Translations under genes and position numbers: made by a program
In this document: positions 7,574 through 13,935 of the stretch, piece after piece
How the letters are laid out: each line of letters starts with the position of its first letter
Position numbering within the stretch: position 1 is the first letter of the stretch
The notes under the pieces: generated by a model
Seen by the model: the letters and a program-made list of their open reading frames with translations, nothing else
Told to the model about the DNA's origin: nothing
Databases searched by the model: none
Assembly (NCBI RefSeq): GCF_023333595.1
Contig: NZ_JAIQZM010000001.1
Location: forward strand, 184,541-217,858
Length of the DNA: 33,318 nucleotides
Source of the DNA: Argonema galeatum A003/A1
GTDB taxonomy: Bacteria > Cyanobacteriota > Cyanobacteriia > Cyanobacteriales > Aerosakkonemataceae
Direction of reading: 5' to 3'

Positions 7574-8698
7574 ATGAACGGCACTTTTCGCGTTGGCAAC
7601 CTGTTTGGCATTCCCTTCAACATCCATCCATCCTGGTTTTTTATCCTGGGTTTGGTAACTTGGAGTTATGGAAGCGAATTAGCGGCTAATTTTCCAGGAT
7701 TGGGCGGGCCATTGCCTTGGGTACTGGGATTAGTGACAGCGTTACTGTTATTTGCTTCCGTCTTGGCGCACGAATTAGGACACAGCTTTGTCGCCATGCG
7801 CCAGGGAATTGATGTTAAATCAATCAATCTGTTTCTGTTTGGTGGTTTGGCAAATTTAGAAAGAGAGTCCAAGACACCAGCTGAGGCATTTTGGGTAGCG
7901 ATCGCAGGCCCAGCAGTCAGTTTACTACTATTCGGTATCTTCACAGCCATTGGCTTAGGAACAGGCATTTCAGGGCCTCTGGCAGCTATTGTAGGACTGC
8001 TAGCCTCGATTAACTTGGCTTTGGCGCTATTTAACTTAATTCCCGGTTTGCCTTTGGATGGCGGCAATATCCTCAAAGCTGCTGTATGGAAAGTCACCGG
8101 CAATCCTTATAAAGGTGTTGTATTTGCCAGTCGCGTCGGTCAAATCTTTGGTTGGATTGCGATCGCCTCTGGTGTGCTGCCTCTGGTACTATATGGCAGT
8201 AGCGCTAACTTCTGGAATCTCTTAGTTGGTTGGTTCTTGCTCCAAAACGCCGGTCAGTCTGCCCAGTATGCTACAGTGCAGGATAAGCTCGCAGGATTGA
8301 CCGCTGAAGACGCCGTAATACCCAACAGTCCGATTGTGTCAGCCAATATTTCTCTCCGACAGTTTGCTAACGATTACGTTATCGGTCAAACTACCTGGCA
8401 GAAGTTCTTAGTTACCAATGAAGACGGACAGTTAGTAGGTGCGATCGCAGTTGAAGACCTCAAAACCGTTTCTCTCGAACTTTGGCCCCAAATTAAAGTC
8501 AGCGAAATAATGCGATCGATCGAACAATCCAACACTGTTAAATCAGATCGATCGCTGCTAGAAGTTGCCACACTCCTGGAACAACAGAACATAACTCAGC
8601 TACCTGTAATTCGCGATAACGGTGTGCTGGTGGGACTGCTGCTAAAAACCTCCATTGTCAACTTGCTTCAGAGACAAGCGCAAGCAAACCCAGCCTAA
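7574..8698 (+). CDS. Site-2-type (M50) intramembrane metalloprotease with CBS domains
   Basis: A 374-residue protein. HELGH at residues 66-70 is the zinc motif in a membrane helix, and LIPGLPLDGG near 155-164 supplies the third zinc ligand Asp. About six membrane helices fill residues 15-225. Residues about 250-365 are a CBS pair (QKFLVTNEDGQLVGAIAVEDL and ITQLPVIRDNGVLVGLLL) that usually senses adenine nucleotides. The family cleaves membrane-spanning substrates such as anti-sigma factors; the substrate here is unknown. GAGGAG 6-11 bases before the ATG is a good ribosome-binding site. A perfect HLR1 motif lies upstream, suggesting light-stress control. A rho-independent terminator follows, so the gene is monocistronic. 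Confidence 0.92.
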   Translation: MNGTFRVGNLFGIPFNIHPSWFFILGLVTWSYGSELAANFPGLGGPLPWVLGLVTALLLFASVLAHELGHSFVAMRQGIDVKSINLFLFGGLANLERESKTPAEAFWVAIAGPAVSLLLFGIFTAIGLGTGISGPLAAIVGLLASINLALALFNLIPGLPLDGGNILKAAVWKVTGNPYKGVVFASRVGQIFGWIAIASGVLPLVLYGSSANFWNLLVGWFLLQNAGQSAQYATVQDKLAGLTAEDAVIPNSPIVSANISLRQFANDYVIGQTTWQKFLVTNEDGQLVGAIAVEDLKTVSLELWPQIKVSEIMRSIEQSNTVKSDRSLLEVATLLEQQNITQLPVIRDNGVLVGLLLKTSIVNLLQRQAQANPA

Positions 8699-8735
8699 CA
8701 ATTTTAGATTGGAATGAATTTGAGATCTAAAATTC

Positions 8736-8783
8736 AAACTCTCCAGCATTACGATAATCTCGAAAATGCTGGGGAGTTTTGTT
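8736..8783 (+). terminator. Rho-independent terminator of the M50 protease gene
   Basis: AAACTCTCCAGCATT pairs with AATGCTGGGGAGTTT (15-bp stem with one G-T wobble, 14-base loop) and is followed by TTTTGTTT. Confidence 0.85.
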
Positions 8784-8907
8784 TGGTAGACAGGGGGGAG
8801 AATTTTAAATCTTAGATTTCAGATTTCAAATTGAAGAATTTTATATTTGCTTTTCTTAAATTTGAAATTATAAATCCCTATCTCCTTTTGACTCTTTTAC
8901 ATCCTCA

Positions 8908-9543
8908 TCAAAGCAACCAAGTATTAACGGCAAAGTCAGGTTCCTTAGTTCCCTCTGGTGCCATTTTTCCTATTTTCCGCTCTATTGGTTTGTAAATGGG
9001 TGTAATGGGTGCAGGTGTAATGGGTGCAGGTGTAATGGGTGTAATGGCTGTAATGGATGTTTTGATGTCTTTAGTCTCTTTTTTCAGAGCATTCATTTCT
9101 TCAATAAGCTTAGAATTAGCATCAGCTAGTTGCAAAGCTTCTTTTTTGGTTTGCTCAAGGTCTGCCTTTAGCTTATCAACCTGTTTTAAATCTTTTTGTA
9201 GCTTGTGGACAAGATTTTTTTGCTCAGTCAATTCAGATTGTAGCTCGATTACTTGCTGCTGTAGAGAACCTTCGTGTTGATGTGCTAGCTCAAGTTGGCT
9301 TGCTTGCTCCAAAGCTGCTTTCAACTCAACTATAGTCGCTTCTAACTCAGCCGTGGTTGTATCTGCCCCTTTAACAGCACTTTTATCGGGAGAGACTGTT
9401 GATAATTCTTCTACTGCTGGAGCATCTTGTTCTACAACTTCCTCAGCGGTGGTGTCTATAACAGGTTTATCTTCTGCATCTGGGGATTTTTGCGCCTCTT
9501 GGCGTAGCACATCTGAAACTGAAATCCGTTTTCTAGTAGCCAT
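8908..9543 (-). CDS. Coiled-coil partner of ParA, McdB-like
   Basis: About 211 residues from the ATG at 9543. The N-terminus is basic ([18 protein letters not shown]), then an acidic disordered stretch, a long Gln/Leu/Lys-rich coiled coil (about residues 65-165), a Thr-Pro-Ile repeat region, and a short C-terminus ending in NTWLL with a single Trp. It overlaps the ParA gene (ATGATG across the ParA stop), so the two are co-translated. GGAG 6 bases before the ATG at 9543 favours that start over those at 9546 and 9555. The layout (charged N-terminus, Gln-rich coiled coil, C-terminal Trp) fits McdB, the adaptor that positions carboxysomes with the ATPase McdA. The family call is inference; a plasmid-type partition adaptor is the alternative. 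Confidence 0.72.
   Translation of the reverse strand: MATRKRISVSDVLRQEAQKSPDAEDKPVIDTTAEEVVEQDAPAVEELSTVSPDKSAVKGADTTTAELEATIVELKAALEQASQLELAHQHEGSLQQQVIELQSELTEQKNLVHKLQKDLKQVDKLKADLEQTKKEALQLADANSKLIEEMNALKKETKDIKTSITAITPITPAPITPAPITPIYKPIERKIGKMAPEGTKEPDFAVNTWLL
9001..9056 (-). repeat. 15-bp tandem repeat coding for Thr-Pro-Ala-Pro-Ile
   Basis: TGTAATGGGTGCAGG and near copies run in tandem inside the coiled-coil gene and give the repeated peptide TPAPI between the coiled coil and the C-terminal segment. It probably acts as a flexible linker and can vary in length. Confidence 0.75.
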
Positions 9544-10175
9544 CATTTTCTCCAATCACGCTGTAATTCATTAGCCACGCGGCGGTAATCTGCTTGAGCT
9601 TCCCGTGCATTATTGCCTCGCCACTGAGTAATAGGAACCCCCTCAAGCGCTGCTCGTTCGTGGGCTTTGTAGGCACGGACAAAGGCATTGCAGGCGGGTA
9701 TTCCTAACTCCATGAGGGTGTTTTGCGCCTCTAGGGCTTCTCCCAAACTTCGGGAATCCACCCTAGTCAGAAGCACCCGATGGGCAATTCCAACCGGCGT
9801 GACTGCTTCCCGTACTGTCTCAATCAGTACAGCCAGATCCATTGGCGCTGGTGGTGTGGGCAAAAGGAGGTAATCTGCGATCGCCACAACTGCCGCTAAT
9901 GCTTCCGAATGCAGCGCCGGAGGTGTATCCACCACTACTAAATCATACCCTTCTATCTTGCTTAAACCACTCAAAAGTTTTGGGTCTGTCTCTTGAGCTA
10001 AGTCAAAGCCCCATTTTTCCCGATTGCGCTCAACCCACCAAGTAGCAGAACCTTGAATATCTGCATCCACTAGAAGAACCCGTGTTTTCTCCGAGAAGGT
10101 GGCAGCCAAATTGACTGCTGTAGTAGTTTTGCCTACTCCTCCCTTACCGTTGGCGATCGCAATTATTCTTGGCAC
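9543..10175 (-). CDS. ParA/MinD-type ATPase, possible McdA
   Basis: A 210-residue protein. KGGVGKTT (residues 11-18) is the deviant Walker A with the signature Lys11; [12 protein letters not shown] (34-44) is the A' box and VVVDTPP (80-86) the Walker B. These ATPases dimerise on ATP, bind nucleoid DNA nonspecifically and form gradients that move a cargo. The protein is short for a chromosomal ParA, and no parB or parS-like site is nearby. The partner gene directly downstream encodes a coiled-coil protein rather than a ParB, which fits cargo-positioning systems such as the cyanobacterial carboxysome pair McdA/McdB. Confidence in the ATPase family is high; the carboxysome assignment is inferred from the partner. 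Confidence 0.85.
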   Translation of the reverse strand: MPRIIAIANGKGGVGKTTTAVNLAATFSEKTRVLLVDADIQGSATWWVERNREKWGFDLAQETDPKLLSGLSKIEGYDLVVVDTPPALHSEALAAVVAIADYLLLPTPPAPMDLAVLIETVREAVTPVGIAHRVLLTRVDSRSLGEALEAQNTLMELGIPACNAFVRAYKAHERAALEGVPITQWRGNNAREAQADYRRVANELQRDWRK

Positions 10176-10294
10176 TGCTTGCTTCCGATGCTGACTTCAC
10201 TGAAAGAAATATAGCGCTTTATCTGGAATTTACGGCATTAAATTCATCTAATTTAGAACTTACGCTTTTCGCCCCCTAACCCCTTGCCCCCGTG

Positions 10295-10312
10295 ACCCCC
10301 AATACTGGGGGT
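10295..10312. repeat. Short hairpin upstream of the ParA gene
   Basis: ACCCCCA and its complement TGGGGGT enclose a 4-base loop in a GC-rich patch of the 225-bp gap between parA and the higB remnant. It resembles dispersed intergenic palindromes; nothing else was recognised in this gap. Confidence 0.4.
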
Positions 10313-10400
10313 AGCTGGAGGTTCGTCCCGTTCGTCGCGGTTTAACTTTAGCTGCGCTAGGCGGAATGCGGATGGTGGCACATCCAAGAAATTAAGATGG

Positions 10401-10676
10401 CGAATAACATTTGAGAGTTCAAATATTTTTTGAAAGAGACGATGCTTGCATTTTCCTACGCAATTTAGTATGATTTGGCAGAACCTTGATGAGTTACGCC
10501 AAGACTTTGCATCAGCAGATTTAGTTGTTAATCTAACGGTTTTTAACATCGGCGGTAATAACTATCGACTCATCACCTTGGTAGATTACGAAAAACAAAA
10601 AGTTTTTATCCGCCATGTCCTCACCCATGCAGAATATGATAAGGAGGACTGGAAAAATGACGACTGGTACACATAA
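10401..10676 (+). pseudogene. higB: Frameshifted HigB-type toxin gene
   Basis: The last 67 codons, in one frame from about 10476, match the HigB mRNA-interferase family: WQNLDELRQDFASADLV, LTVFNIGGNNYRLITLVDY and KVFIRHVLTHAEYDKEDW. The expected N-terminus is present upstream but broken across frames: RITF at 10402, then RVQIFFERDDAC and LRN at about 10414-10464, then YDLAE at 10469-10483. The last two join at a shared TTGGCAGAA/TGGCAGAA sequence, as a microhomology deletion would leave. The only start in the intact frame (TTG 10446 or ATG 10470) would give a toxin lacking its first third. HigB cleaves mRNA at the ribosome; this copy is probably inactive. The antitoxin gene behind it is also broken. 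Confidence 0.78.
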
Positions 10677-10686
10677 CAATAACGCT
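10657..10686 (+). pseudogene. higA: HigA-type antitoxin start, interrupted by a MITE-like element
   Basis: An ATG at 10657 follows a strong AAGGAGG at 9-base spacing inside the end of higB. It opens MTTGTHNNNAY and then runs into the element starting at 10687, which adds 10 codons and a stop. If the element is removed, the sequence resumes after 10832 in frame as IELLKT, giving MTTGTHNNNAYIELLKT, like the start of cyanobacterial HigA-type antitoxins (YIELL.SFPPRPI). Beyond that point the downstream sequence to 10927 no longer matches. Confidence 0.62.
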
Positions 10687-10832
10687 TATATAGCAACCGA
10701 TGAGTCGGTTAAGCCATAAATCTGGGGAGGGGGCGAAGCATTCGGGTAGTAAATATAAGGTTTTAACCAATAAATTATATGCCCGAATGCTTCGCCCCTA
10801 CTGCCCTAATCGACGAGAGCGGTTGCTATATA
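10687..10832. mobile_element. MITE-like element, 146 bp, inside the higA remnant
   Basis: Perfect 13-bp terminal inverted repeats TATATAGCAACCG (10687-10699) and complement (10820-10832). Inside are a subterminal hairpin (AACCGA-TGAG-TCGGTT, 10695-10710) and the dispersed palindrome with 17-bp arms GGGGCGAAGCATTCGGG (10730-10746 and 10782-10798). It has no transposase. The ends carry TA/TATA, which would fit insertion at TA with duplication as in IS630/mariner-type elements. A partial relative lies at 30176-30200. Confidence 0.8.
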
Positions 10833-10927
10833 GAGTTGCTCAAAACTAAGAAGAACTCCAGGTTAAAGAGCGCTGAAGCGCAACAACATACCTGAAAAAG
10901 AGCGTATTGATAACACCATTTCGCGAA

Positions 10928-13699
10928 TTATCTTTTTGTCGCAGAAGAGTTTGGTCGATTCAATAAAACTCGTTCACCATAATTCAATAGTTTTTCCAAA
11001 TTAGCTAGACGGTTATCCCAAGTTTGAACTTGATAGGAATTCTGCGTAGAATGCTGGCTCATCCAGTTGCGAAACTGCGAACGAAATGATTTTAAAGAAT
11101 TCTTTGCTGCTGCGAAATTAGTGGGATTTGGCTGTTGAGCTAGTTGATTTAAAGCAGTTGAAAGTGCTGACCCTTGAGTGCTAAAAGGCGATCGCATTCC
11201 CTCTGCCATCTGAAGTTGGTTTGTTTGCAGCAGAAAACCCCATTCCCGCTGGAGAGAGGCGAAAATAGAAGCCGAGGCGGCGAAAGGCTGACGGTAGGGA
11301 ATCGGTTCTTTTGACGTAGCCCCGTTGTTGCCTTGGGTGCGATTGAAAATCGATCGCAGTCGATCGCTAAAATGCTCGAAGGCAAATAGCGAGTAACCGC
11401 CGTTTGGCAGATCCCTGACAAACTGAATTTGATCGATCGCACTTATTTCCGGCAGATTTAAAAGCAAAATACCTGGCAATACCAGAGTCGAGCTTAAATC
11501 CGGGTTACTGAGCCAGGGTGCAGCAAGTTGGGAAAAACGATTCGTATCCTGAGCATAAGCCATCGGCATCACCAAATCCACATCGCCTCTTTTTGCCCAA
11601 ACTTCCCAATTTTGTTGCAACTTTTGAATTCGTTCCTGTACGGGATACCCAAAAACAGCAGCCGACATAATTAAATTGGGGCGGCGCTGGCGTGCCATGT
11701 GGGAAACTTCTGCCACGAAAGAATTAATTTGACTGGTACGAAACTCAGTCCACTTTTGCCACATTGGGCGATTGCTAGGAGAAATCTTCATCGGGTCAAC
11801 ACCAGCCATTTCCTGAAATAGCTGACGCGCCGCTTTCCCATATCCGTAGACCGATCCCCGACTGGGGTCTTGAAACGGGTAGCGAATGTAGTCGAGATGC
11901 AAGCCATCCACGTTATAGCGGCTGAGGATTTCATCGCACAAACTGAGTAAATAGCGCCGCACTTCAGGATTTGCCGGGTCTAGGAACGGCTTTGTCTGTC
12001 CCGCCGGAATCATCCGGCCTTGGTTATCGTAATTAGCCCAATCGGGATGAGCCGAGATAATTGGGCCGGGATAGTCAGCCGGTTGGTTGAGAATGGCATT
12101 GTGACGCTGGTTGCCAACTGCAAAAGTCCAAACCCAGGCGTGCAATTCCATACCCCGCTCGTGAGCTAACTTAACGGCGGCAGCTAGAGGGTCCCAACCT
12201 TTAGTCAGCGGGTTCTGTTCGGGCGCGACTTGACTGGGGTAAATGGTGTAGCCTGCATTGACCGTTTCAAAAAAGACGGTATTAATTCCCGCTTGAGCGA
12301 GCCCATCAAAAATCTTGGCTAAGCCGCGTTCTGAGCCTGCTTGAACGATCGAACCGCGATCGAGCCAGATTGCCCGGATTTCCGATTGAACTATAGGGCT
12401 AGAGGTTGGGTAAAGGTTCCAGAGGTTAGACCGTGCTTGCAGCCATTGACTTCTAGCAGTGGCATAGTCTCTTTTCGCAATCAATTGGGGTAGAGACTGT
12501 AGCACATCCCGTGCATTTTGTAAAGTGCCAAGTGCTGTGTTTTGAGTGCTAATTGGAGAAGTAGAGGCGACTGTTGAAGAAGAGCTGATGGGGATAGTTT
12601 CTTTTTTCCCCTGCTCCGCCGCTCCCCCAGCAACCTGCACTCCTGGGTTGAGACTGGCGGAGTTAACAGCCAAAATGGCGCTTTCCACGCGACCAAGGAG
12701 GTTTTGTAGTTCTTGGCGCATAGCGATCGCTTCTTGAGGCGCGATCGGTTCTCCATTTGGTGCAACGCGAATCCCAGCAGTCGCCACCCGTTCGGTCGGG
12801 TCAACTGGGGAAGGGGCTAGGGAGTAGGGGCTAGGGGCTAGGGAAGAGGGAGAAGATTCTGCCCCTCTGCCCCTCTGCCCCTCTGCCCCTCTGCCCCTCT
12901 GCCCCTCTGCTCCTCTGCCCCTCTGCCCCTCCGCCCCTCTGCCCCTCTGCACCCCCGCTCCCCCGCTCCCCCGCACCGCCGTCGTCGGTGTCGGTCTGGG
13001 AGCGGCTGCAACGTTGGGTAAAGCGCCAGGAGCGACGCAATTAGCGGAAGTTGGGGGAGGTGACACTCCAGCCTGGGCGATATTGCCGTAACGGCTTAGA
13101 GCCGCCTTTAGCCAACCCAGATCCAGCTGAGCGCTAGCCGCAGTATTGACGCCCCAGCGCCAGCCTAAAAAAGTGGCGCGGTTAGTCGTCACAACTGCTG
13201 GAGGAGAGTCACTTATTGTCCAGGTGGCAGCTGTTTGACTGTTCAAACTGGTGGGAATGATCACGCCGCCGTGGATAGTGCCGGTAAGTTCCTGTCGCAC
13301 CCACTCCTGAGTTCTGGTACGCAGGGGTTGTAGCGCCTCTGGTTCCGAGAGAGGAAAAGCCCAGTAAGCACCCAAAAGACTGCGTAACATTTGGCGAACT
13401 CCCGGCGGGGAGAGGTTGCCCACAGGCCCGCTCGCGATCGCACGACCGCCTTTACTCATCCACGCTTCTAGAGCTAGAGTCTGCTCCTGAGTCAAGCTTT
13501 CCACATTCGGCAAGAACAGAACCGACACGCCGTTCAAATCTGCCACATTTTTAATTTTTTCCAGGTCAACCACACAATATGACACTCCGCTCTCGCTTAA
13601 GCGAGTCGTAATGCCGCTCCATTGGGTAGCATTATCGGGGCTACGTACCACGCCCAAGCGGATACCTTGCGCTGCCGCAGCAGAAAAAGGGATACGCAT
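10928..13699 (-). CDS. Glycoside hydrolase family 10-like (GHL10/DUF187) protein
   Basis: About 923 residues from the ATG at 13699. The first 120 residues (IRLGVVRSPDNATQW) resemble a glutamine-amidotransferase-like fold. After a linker, the barrel domain begins at IRAIWLDRGSIVQAG and holds HAWVWTFAVGN, DGLHLDYIRYP, SAAVFGYPVQERI and VDLVMPMAYAQD, typical of the GHL10 family of predicted polysaccharide hydrolases; the substrate is unknown. The frame extends upstream to 13927, but those 76 codons are repeat DNA, so 13699 is preferred; its ribosome-binding site is poor and the start is uncertain. Between the two domains about 31 codons are pure 8-bp tandem repeat giving GQRGRGAE. The helicase gene lies upstream in the same direction. 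Confidence 0.85.
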   Translation of the reverse strand: MRIPFSAAAAQGIRLGVVRSPDNATQWSGITTRLSESGVSYCVVDLEKIKNVADLNGVSVLFLPNVESLTQEQTLALEAWMSKGGRAIASGPVGNLSPPGVRQMLRSLLGAYWAFPLSEPEALQPLRTRTQEWVRQELTGTIHGGVIIPTSLNSQTAATWTISDSPPAVVTTNRATFLGWRWGVNTAASAQLDLGWLKAALSRYGNIAQAGVSPPPTSANCVAPGALPNVAAAPRPTPTTAVRGSGGAGVQRGRGAEGQRGRGAEGQRGRGAEGQRGRGAESSPSSLAPSPYSLAPSPVDPTERVATAGIRVAPNGEPIAPQEAIAMRQELQNLLGRVESAILAVNSASLNPGVQVAGGAAEQGKKETIPISSSSTVASTSPISTQNTALGTLQNARDVLQSLPQLIAKRDYATARSQWLQARSNLWNLYPTSSPIVQSEIRAIWLDRGSIVQAGSERGLAKIFDGLAQAGINTVFFETVNAGYTIYPSQVAPEQNPLTKGWDPLAAAVKLAHERGMELHAWVWTFAVGNQRHNAILNQPADYPGPIISAHPDWANYDNQGRMIPAGQTKPFLDPANPEVRRYLLSLCDEILSRYNVDGLHLDYIRYPFQDPSRGSVYGYGKAARQLFQEMAGVDPMKISPSNRPMWQKWTEFRTSQINSFVAEVSHMARQRRPNLIMSAAVFGYPVQERIQKLQQNWEVWAKRGDVDLVMPMAYAQDTNRFSQLAAPWLSNPDLSSTLVLPGILLLNLPEISAIDQIQFVRDLPNGGYSLFAFEHFSDRLRSIFNRTQGNNGATSKEPIPYRQPFAASASIFASLQREWGFLLQTNQLQMAEGMRSPFSTQGSALSTALNQLAQQPNPTNFAAAKNSLKSFRSQFRNWMSQHSTQNSYQVQTWDNRLANLEKLLNYGERVLLNRPNSSATKR
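12858..12950 (-). repeat. 8-bp tandem repeat (CCCCTCTG) inside a coding region
   Basis: About eleven units of CCCCTCTG run through the hydrolase gene. Because 8 is not a multiple of 3, three units make one 8-residue peptide period (GQRGRGAE). The same repeat occurs between genes at 17275-17305 and 20089-20140, so an intergenic-type repeat has become coding here. Confidence 0.9.
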
Positions 13700-13935
13700 T
13701 CCCAGGTAGAGCCAGGGAACGAGGTAAAAAGGTAAAAGAAACAGAGGAAAAAGATATTCCAGTTTTGTCTTTTGCTTTTTACTTTTTGATTTGTCAATTG
13801 TGACTTGTGACTTCTGACTCCTCACTCCTAACACCTGATTTGTGACTCCTGGGGAAGGGGAGAGCGGGAGAAGGGGAGAGCGGGAGAAGGGGAGAAAATG
13901 TACATAATAATTCCCCCACTCCCCCACTCCCCCTG
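13700..13935. repeat. Repeat-filled gap between helicase and hydrolase genes
   Basis: The gap holds a 16-bp tandem repeat (GGGGAGAGCGGGAGAA, about 13857-13897), runs of TTTTACTTTT-like sequence, and a GTTCCCTGG...CCTGGGAA dispersed palindrome near 13700. It is open in the hydrolase frame by chance, but no protein-like sequence is seen. Confidence 0.6.

Noticed and set aside
10176..10445. parS-like centromere site for the ParA system
   Set aside because: The only palindrome (ACCCCCA/TGGGGGT) resembles common intergenic repeats and is not like parS; no parB is present.
10253..10549. Minus-strand open frame of 98 codons with a Pro/Arg/Asp-rich end
   Set aside because: It lies antisense to the higB remnant and covers a GC-rich hairpin; no protein family is recognisable.
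12858..12950. CRISPR-like array
   Set aside because: Short 8-bp units without spacers; the same holds for the 54-bp units in cimA, which have no unique spacers.
13700..13927. N-terminal extension of the hydrolase to 13927
   Set aside because: The 76 codons are tandem and dispersed repeat DNA; the peptide has no domain and the start has no ribosome-binding site.
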